This document shows, one piece after another, positions 5,737 through 5,865 of a DNA stretch of 5,865 bases. The stretch is from Immundisolibacteraceae bacterium. Lineage in GTDB: Bacteria > Pseudomonadota > Gammaproteobacteria > Immundisolibacterales > Immundisolibacteraceae. The notes beneath the pieces were generated by a model. The model was not told the origin of the DNA and ran no database searches. It worked only from the letters and a program-made list of their open reading frames with translations. The position numbers and the translations under genes were made by a program. The stretch's first letter is position 1, and each line of letters begins with the position of its first letter. The DNA lies in contig JAESTY010000023.1 of the NCBI GenBank assembly GCA_016763355.1, forward strand, positions 1 to 5,865, read 5' to 3'.

Positions 5737-5764
5737 ACTGCTGATAACGGCAATTATGTTACCT
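5737..5764. other. dif-like XerC/XerD site (candidate)
   Basis: Two 11-base arms flank a six-base centre (CGGCAA). The left arm ACTGCTGATAA resembles a XerC half-site (7 of 11 to the E. coli dif arm). The right arm TTATGTTACCT resembles the XerD half-site TTATGTTAAAT (9 of 11). The site lies 24 bases outside the IS right end and 9 bases from terminus C. Some IS1202-group elements are known beside Xer sites, which raises its plausibility. In an AT-rich sequence a chance match is quite possible. Confidence 0.35.
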
Positions 5765-5773
5765 TTATTTTTC

Positions 5774-5811
5774 CTTAACGTGAGTTTTCGTACCGATGGA
5801 CTTCAGACCCC
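5774..5811 (-). repeat. Tn3-type 38-bp terminal inverted repeat, copy C (intact)
   Basis: All 38 bases are identical to copy B, with the same orientation and outer tip to the right. Unlike A and B, it has no resolvase tail inside it; only TTC just before it is shared. The flank to its right (TTATA) does not match the flanks of A or B. It is the outermost element end in the window and may be the current right end of the composite. Confidence 0.93.
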
Positions 5812-5837
5812 TTATAGAACTAAAATGTAGCGTTAAA

Positions 5838-5858
5838 AGATTTTCCTTCATAAAATCT
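5838..5858. repeat. Seven-base inverted repeat in the right flank
   Basis: AGATTTT and AAAATCT are perfect arms around CCTTCAT. The AT-only character and lack of a neighbouring gene leave its role open. Nothing else is recognised in 5812-5865. Confidence 0.3.
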
Positions 5859-5865
5859 AAGTTAA

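Noticed and set aside
1..5865. CRISPR array, tRNA or rRNA genes
   Set aside because: No regularly spaced short repeats and no cloverleaf or rRNA-like conserved stretches were found on either strand by eye.

Overview
The window comes from an AT-rich bacterial genome or plasmid, most likely Gram-negative. It is accessory DNA assembled by transposons. Shine-Dalgarno sites are normal, and one gene has a good TTG start. A short serine-resolvase tail sits beside termini that are recognisably of the Tn3 family. The lineage cannot be named from the sequence; low GC, WG repeats and a SUMF1-domain protein would suit a Bdellovibrionota/Silvanigrellales-like or an AT-rich gammaproteobacterial host, but that is a guess.

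Layout. (1) 1-206: the 3' end of a Tn3-type resolvase gene (tnpR), then a 38-bp terminal inverted repeat, copy A, whose outer end is eroded. (2) 207-1687: a short leader with a terminator-like hairpin and a plus-strand gene for a 456-aa WG-repeat protein. (3) 1688-1769: a second copy of the last codons of tnpR plus an intact terminus, copy B. The stop codon of the WG-repeat gene directly abuts this duplication. (4) 1770-2092: a gene-poor stretch with hairpins, a good extended -10 promoter and, apparently, the beheaded N-terminus of a Pycsar-type nucleotide cyclase (PycC-like), with ATA where ATG is expected. (5) 2090-4082: a leftward operon of DUF805 membrane protein, small exported protein and SUMF1-domain protein, driven by a near-consensus promoter. 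(6) 4158-4203: a long hairpin. (7) 4228-5712: a complete IS1202-type (ISNCY) insertion sequence with an intact DDE transposase. (8) 5713-5811: a short remnant with a dif-like site, then a third terminus, copy C, identical to B. (9) 5812-5865: unassigned flank.

Overall reading. Three Tn3-type termini all point the same way, and one is followed by a cargo gene and then a repeated resolvase tail plus a fresh terminus. This looks like stepwise cargo acquisition at the resolvase-side end of a Tn3-family element. The cargo includes a WG-repeat gene of unknown function and what looks like the relic of an antiphage cyclic-nucleotide system. The functional link between the cargo genes is not established by the sequence.
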